In this document: in pieces, positions 61,952 through 64,000 of the stretch
Numbering within the stretch: position 1 is the stretch's first letter
How the letters are laid out: every line of letters starts with the position of its first letter
Source: Bacteroidota bacterium
Lineage (GTDB): Bacteria > Bacteroidota > Bacteroidia > UKL13-3
Assembly (NCBI GenBank): GCA_040388375.1
Contig: JAZKBU010000009.1
Location: forward strand, 62,001 to 126,000
DNA length: 64,000 bases
Reading direction: 5' to 3'
Program-made: the position numbers and the translations under genes
Notes under the pieces: model-generated
The model's database searches: none
What the model was told of the DNA's origin: nothing
What the model saw: the letters and a program-made list of their open reading frames with translations, nothing else

Positions 61952-62335
61952 ATGAAAAAATCGAGTATTATAATCATTGTTTTAATTGCTATTGCTATTG
62001 CTGCAATTATAAGTACTACCAGCGATGCCAGCAGCTATGAAAATTTTTCAGTAGCAGCAGAAAACCCAGGTAAAGAATTTCACGTGGTAGGCACATTAAA
62101 CAGGCAAAAAGAAAAATATTTCGACCCTAAAAAGGATGCCAACTACTTTAGTTTTTTTCTTATAGATGAAAAAGGGCAAGAGCAAAAAGTAATTTACCAT
62201 GCACCAGAACCGGCAGATTTTGAACGCAGCGAAAAAATTGTAATTATTGGTAAAATGGATGGCGACCATTTTGAAGCCAGTAAAATACTTTTAAAATGTC
62301 CGAGTAAATACAACGATACTCAGGTAAAAGTATAA
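61952..62335 (+). CDS. ccmE: Haem chaperone CcmE, cysteine (CxxxY) type
   Basis: A 127-residue protein with an N-terminal membrane anchor (SIIIIVLIAIAIAAII) and the CcmE OB-fold: HVVGTLNRQ, YFSFFLIDEKGQEQKVIYH, and KIVIIGKMDGDHFEASKILLKCPSKY. In E. coli CcmE the haem-binding residue is a His in a HxxxY motif; here the position is Cys116 with Tyr120 (CPSKY), the CxxxY variant found in some bacteria and archaea. It carries haem from CcmC/CcmD to CcmF. Starts 9 bases after ccmD. Confidence 0.93.
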   Translation: MKKSSIIIIVLIAIAIAAIISTTSDASSYENFSVAAENPGKEFHVVGTLNRQKEKYFDPKKDANYFSFFLIDEKGQEQKVIYHAPEPADFERSEKIVIIGKMDGDHFEASKILLKCPSKYNDTQVKV

Positions 62336-62352
62336 AGATTAACAGCATTGCA

Positions 62353-62390
62353 AAAAACACCTTACCCCAAAACGGTAGGGTGTTTTTTTT
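62353..62390 (+). terminator. Terminator between ccmE and ccmF
   Basis: An approximately 13-base-pair stem with one G-U pair (AAAACACCTTACC with GGTAGGGTGTTTT) around a 7-base loop, followed by Ts, 17 bases after ccmE. It suggests ccmF has its own promoter; TACATTTG at 62438-62445 is a candidate -7 box. Confidence 0.75.
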
Positions 62391-62464
62391 GACTTCACTC
62401 ATAATTTTTTTTAAGCTATGCATTCACTCCCTTTAATTACATTTGCCTTTTATTGTAATCATAC

Positions 62465-64000
62465 ATGAATAATATAATTTTTGAAGGAGAACACCTGTGG
62501 ATTGGAAATATAGGGCGCTTAGCCGTTATTTTTAGTTTTATTACTTCTATACTTTGTGCTGTTAGTTATTATTTAGCCGAAAAAAGGCCACTTGAAACAA
62601 CGTGGAAAAAAATAGCTTTCATGGGTTTCAGCATTCACAGTGCTGCTGTTCTCACCATTATTGGCTCTTTATTTTTTATTATTTACAAACATTATTTCGA
62701 ATACCATTATGCATGGCAACATAGTAGCCGCGATTTGCCTGTCCATTTTATGATTTCGTGTTTTTGGGAAGGCCAAGAAGGAAGTTTTCTGCTTTGGATT
62801 TTTTGGCAAATGGTTATTGGTTGGTTGCTTATAGGCACGGCAAAAGGCTGGACAAACCCTGTTATGTTTGTATTAATGCTTTCGCAAATAGCCCTTTCTA
62901 GCATGCTATTAGGCGTTAAAGTTTTCGGAATTAAATTTGGCAGCACCCCTTTTGAATTGTTACGCAACGCCATGGGGAATGCACCTATTTTTAAACAACC
63001 TGATTATTTAAGTAAAATAAAAGATGGCAATGGTTTAAACCCTTTGTTACAAAACTATTGGATGGTTATTCATCCGCCTACTTTGTTTTTTGGCTTTGCT
63101 ACTACGGTTGTTCCTTTTGCTTTTGCCATAGCTGCTTTAATGCGTAAGCAATATAGCGAGTGGATAAAACCAGCTTTACCATGGGCTTTAATCAGTGTTA
63201 TGGTATTGGGTACAGGTATTATTATGGGTGGCTTCTGGGCTTACGAAAGTTTAAGCTTTGGAGGCTATTGGGCTTGGGATCCAGTTGAAAATGCATCGTT
63301 GGTGCCTTGGTTAACATTGATAGCTGGTTTACACTTAATGCTTATATACAAAGCAACGGGTAATGCCTTACAAGCTACTTTTGGTTTTATTATTGTTACC
63401 TTTTTATTTGTGCTTTACGCTACCTTTTTAACTCGCAGTGGTATATTAGGAAACTCATCTGTTCATTCGTTTACTGATTTAGGTATGAGTGGCCAGTTGT
63501 TGCTTTTTGTATTAATGTTTGTATGGCTTACACCATTGGTTATAGAAGAAAAACCTAAATTATTCTGGGCCAATTTTATTGGTTTACTTATTTTAGTTTT
63601 TGGCATATTAGCCAGTGAAAAAATGAGCATTAGCAAATGGCCTTTAACGGGGATTGGGATTATTGCTATTGGTTTAAATATATTTTATATTGTAAAAAAG
63701 GTTCCCGGTTCTAAAAAGGATGATGAAATATATACCCGTGAGTTTTGGATGTTTATTGGCAGCTTAATGCTTGGCATTTCATCGTTTCAAATAATAATTA
63801 CTACCTCTATTCCTGTATTTAATAAGTTATTTGATTTAAAACTGGCCCCTCCTACTGATGTAATCGGGCATTACAATAAATGGCAAATGCCTTTGGCTAT
63901 TATTATAGCTTTACTAACGGGAATAGCCAATGTAATAAAATACAAAAAAAATGGCGGGGAGGGTTTAAAAAAACTTATTATCCACTTAGCTATCGCAGGT
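62465..64000 (+). CDS. ccmF: Cytochrome c-type haem lyase CcmF (partial, cut by window end)
   Basis: The first 512 residues of a large membrane protein starting MNNIIFEGEHLWIGNIGR, with no stop before the window end. It shows CFWEGQEGSFLLWIFW near 96-111, NPLLQNYWMVIHPPTLFFG, and the CcmF tryptophan-rich signature GGYWAWDPVENASLVPWL near 274-291. This is CcmF, the haem lyase that attaches haem to apocytochrome CxxCH motifs, such as those in the MbnH-like protein upstream in the window. Multiple membrane helices are visible. The C-terminal part is outside the window. Confidence 0.96.
   Translation, partial: MNNIIFEGEHLWIGNIGRLAVIFSFITSILCAVSYYLAEKRPLETTWKKIAFMGFSIHSAAVLTIIGSLFFIIYKHYFEYHYAWQHSSRDLPVHFMISCFWEGQEGSFLLWIFWQMVIGWLLIGTAKGWTNPVMFVLMLSQIALSSMLLGVKVFGIKFGSTPFELLRNAMGNAPIFKQPDYLSKIKDGNGLNPLLQNYWMVIHPPTLFFGFATTVVPFAFAIAALMRKQYSEWIKPALPWALISVMVLGTGIIMGGFWAYESLSFGGYWAWDPVENASLVPWLTLIAGLHLMLIYKATGNALQATFGFIIVTFLFVLYATFLTRSGILGNSSVHSFTDLGMSGQLLLFVLMFVWLTPLVIEEKPKLFWANFIGLLILVFGILASEKMSISKWPLTGIGIIAIGLNIFYIVKKVPGSKKDDEIYTREFWMFIGSLMLGISSFQIIITTSIPVFNKLFDLKLAPPTDVIGHYNKWQMPLAIIIALLTGIANVIKYKKNGGEGLKKLIIHLAIAG

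Overview
The window is a chromosomal segment of an AT-rich member of the Bacteroidota. The evidence is three proteins ending in type IX secretion (T9SS) sorting domains, a bacillithiol gene (bshC), many outer-membrane barrel proteins, almost no Shine-Dalgarno sequences, and several promoters of the Bacteroidota form TTG-N19-TAnnTTTG. The order cannot be fixed from the sequence; a Chitinophagales/Sphingobacteriales-like or Flavobacteriales-like lineage would fit. Most of the window is ordinary core genome. The accessory-looking part is roughly positions 1-6900.

Layout. 1-4300: the 3' end of an unknown gene; a two-gene FRG/DUF262 module with its own promoter and an attC-like palindrome over its last stop codon; two orphan genes around an XRE-type regulator; four phased direct repeats; and a 42-bp minisatellite. 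4307-6800: an HMA-CDF metal transporter, an SDR oxidoreductase and two small proteins. 6893-13462: a T9SS-exported protein, an ABC-F ATPase, a HAD phosphatase, and a DJ-1/AraC regulator divergent from an NTF2-like gene and two tandem SRPBCC paralogues. 13525-20440: tRNA-Arg(UCU), rpsF-rpsR-rplI, a TPR histidine kinase with mazG, two envelope proteins, trmD and rplS. 20504-28506: valS with short-repeat insertions, an outer-membrane protein in operon with queG, an Ldh-family dehydrogenase, maf and a Ppx/GppA protein.

28598-41654: a probable operon of an MbnP-like lipoprotein, an MbnH/MauG-like dihaem protein and a 1388-residue exported Ig-repeat protein (likely copper-related), then a YajQ protein, an exported M36 metalloprotease, trpS-ribF and pyrR-pyrB. 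41661-54165: a glycosyltransferase, a methyltransferase/PAP2/ZIP operon, a 1188-residue barrel protein, an exonuclease/MFS/L-2-hydroxyglutarate oxidase operon, a pRiA4b ORF-3-like protein and an OmpA-family protein. 54250-64000: a SPOR protein, a TrmH-type methyltransferase, bshC, rimO, ftsY, rpmB-rpmG-DUF4295, and ccmC-ccmD-ccmE-ccmF (last gene cut by the window end), whose CcmE is the cysteine (CxxxY) type.

The best candidate for an under-described system is the FRG-DUF262 pair at 376-2269, which resembles a cassette-borne defence or stress module. Next are the MbnP/MbnH operon and the repeat-rich orphan cluster at 2388-4285.
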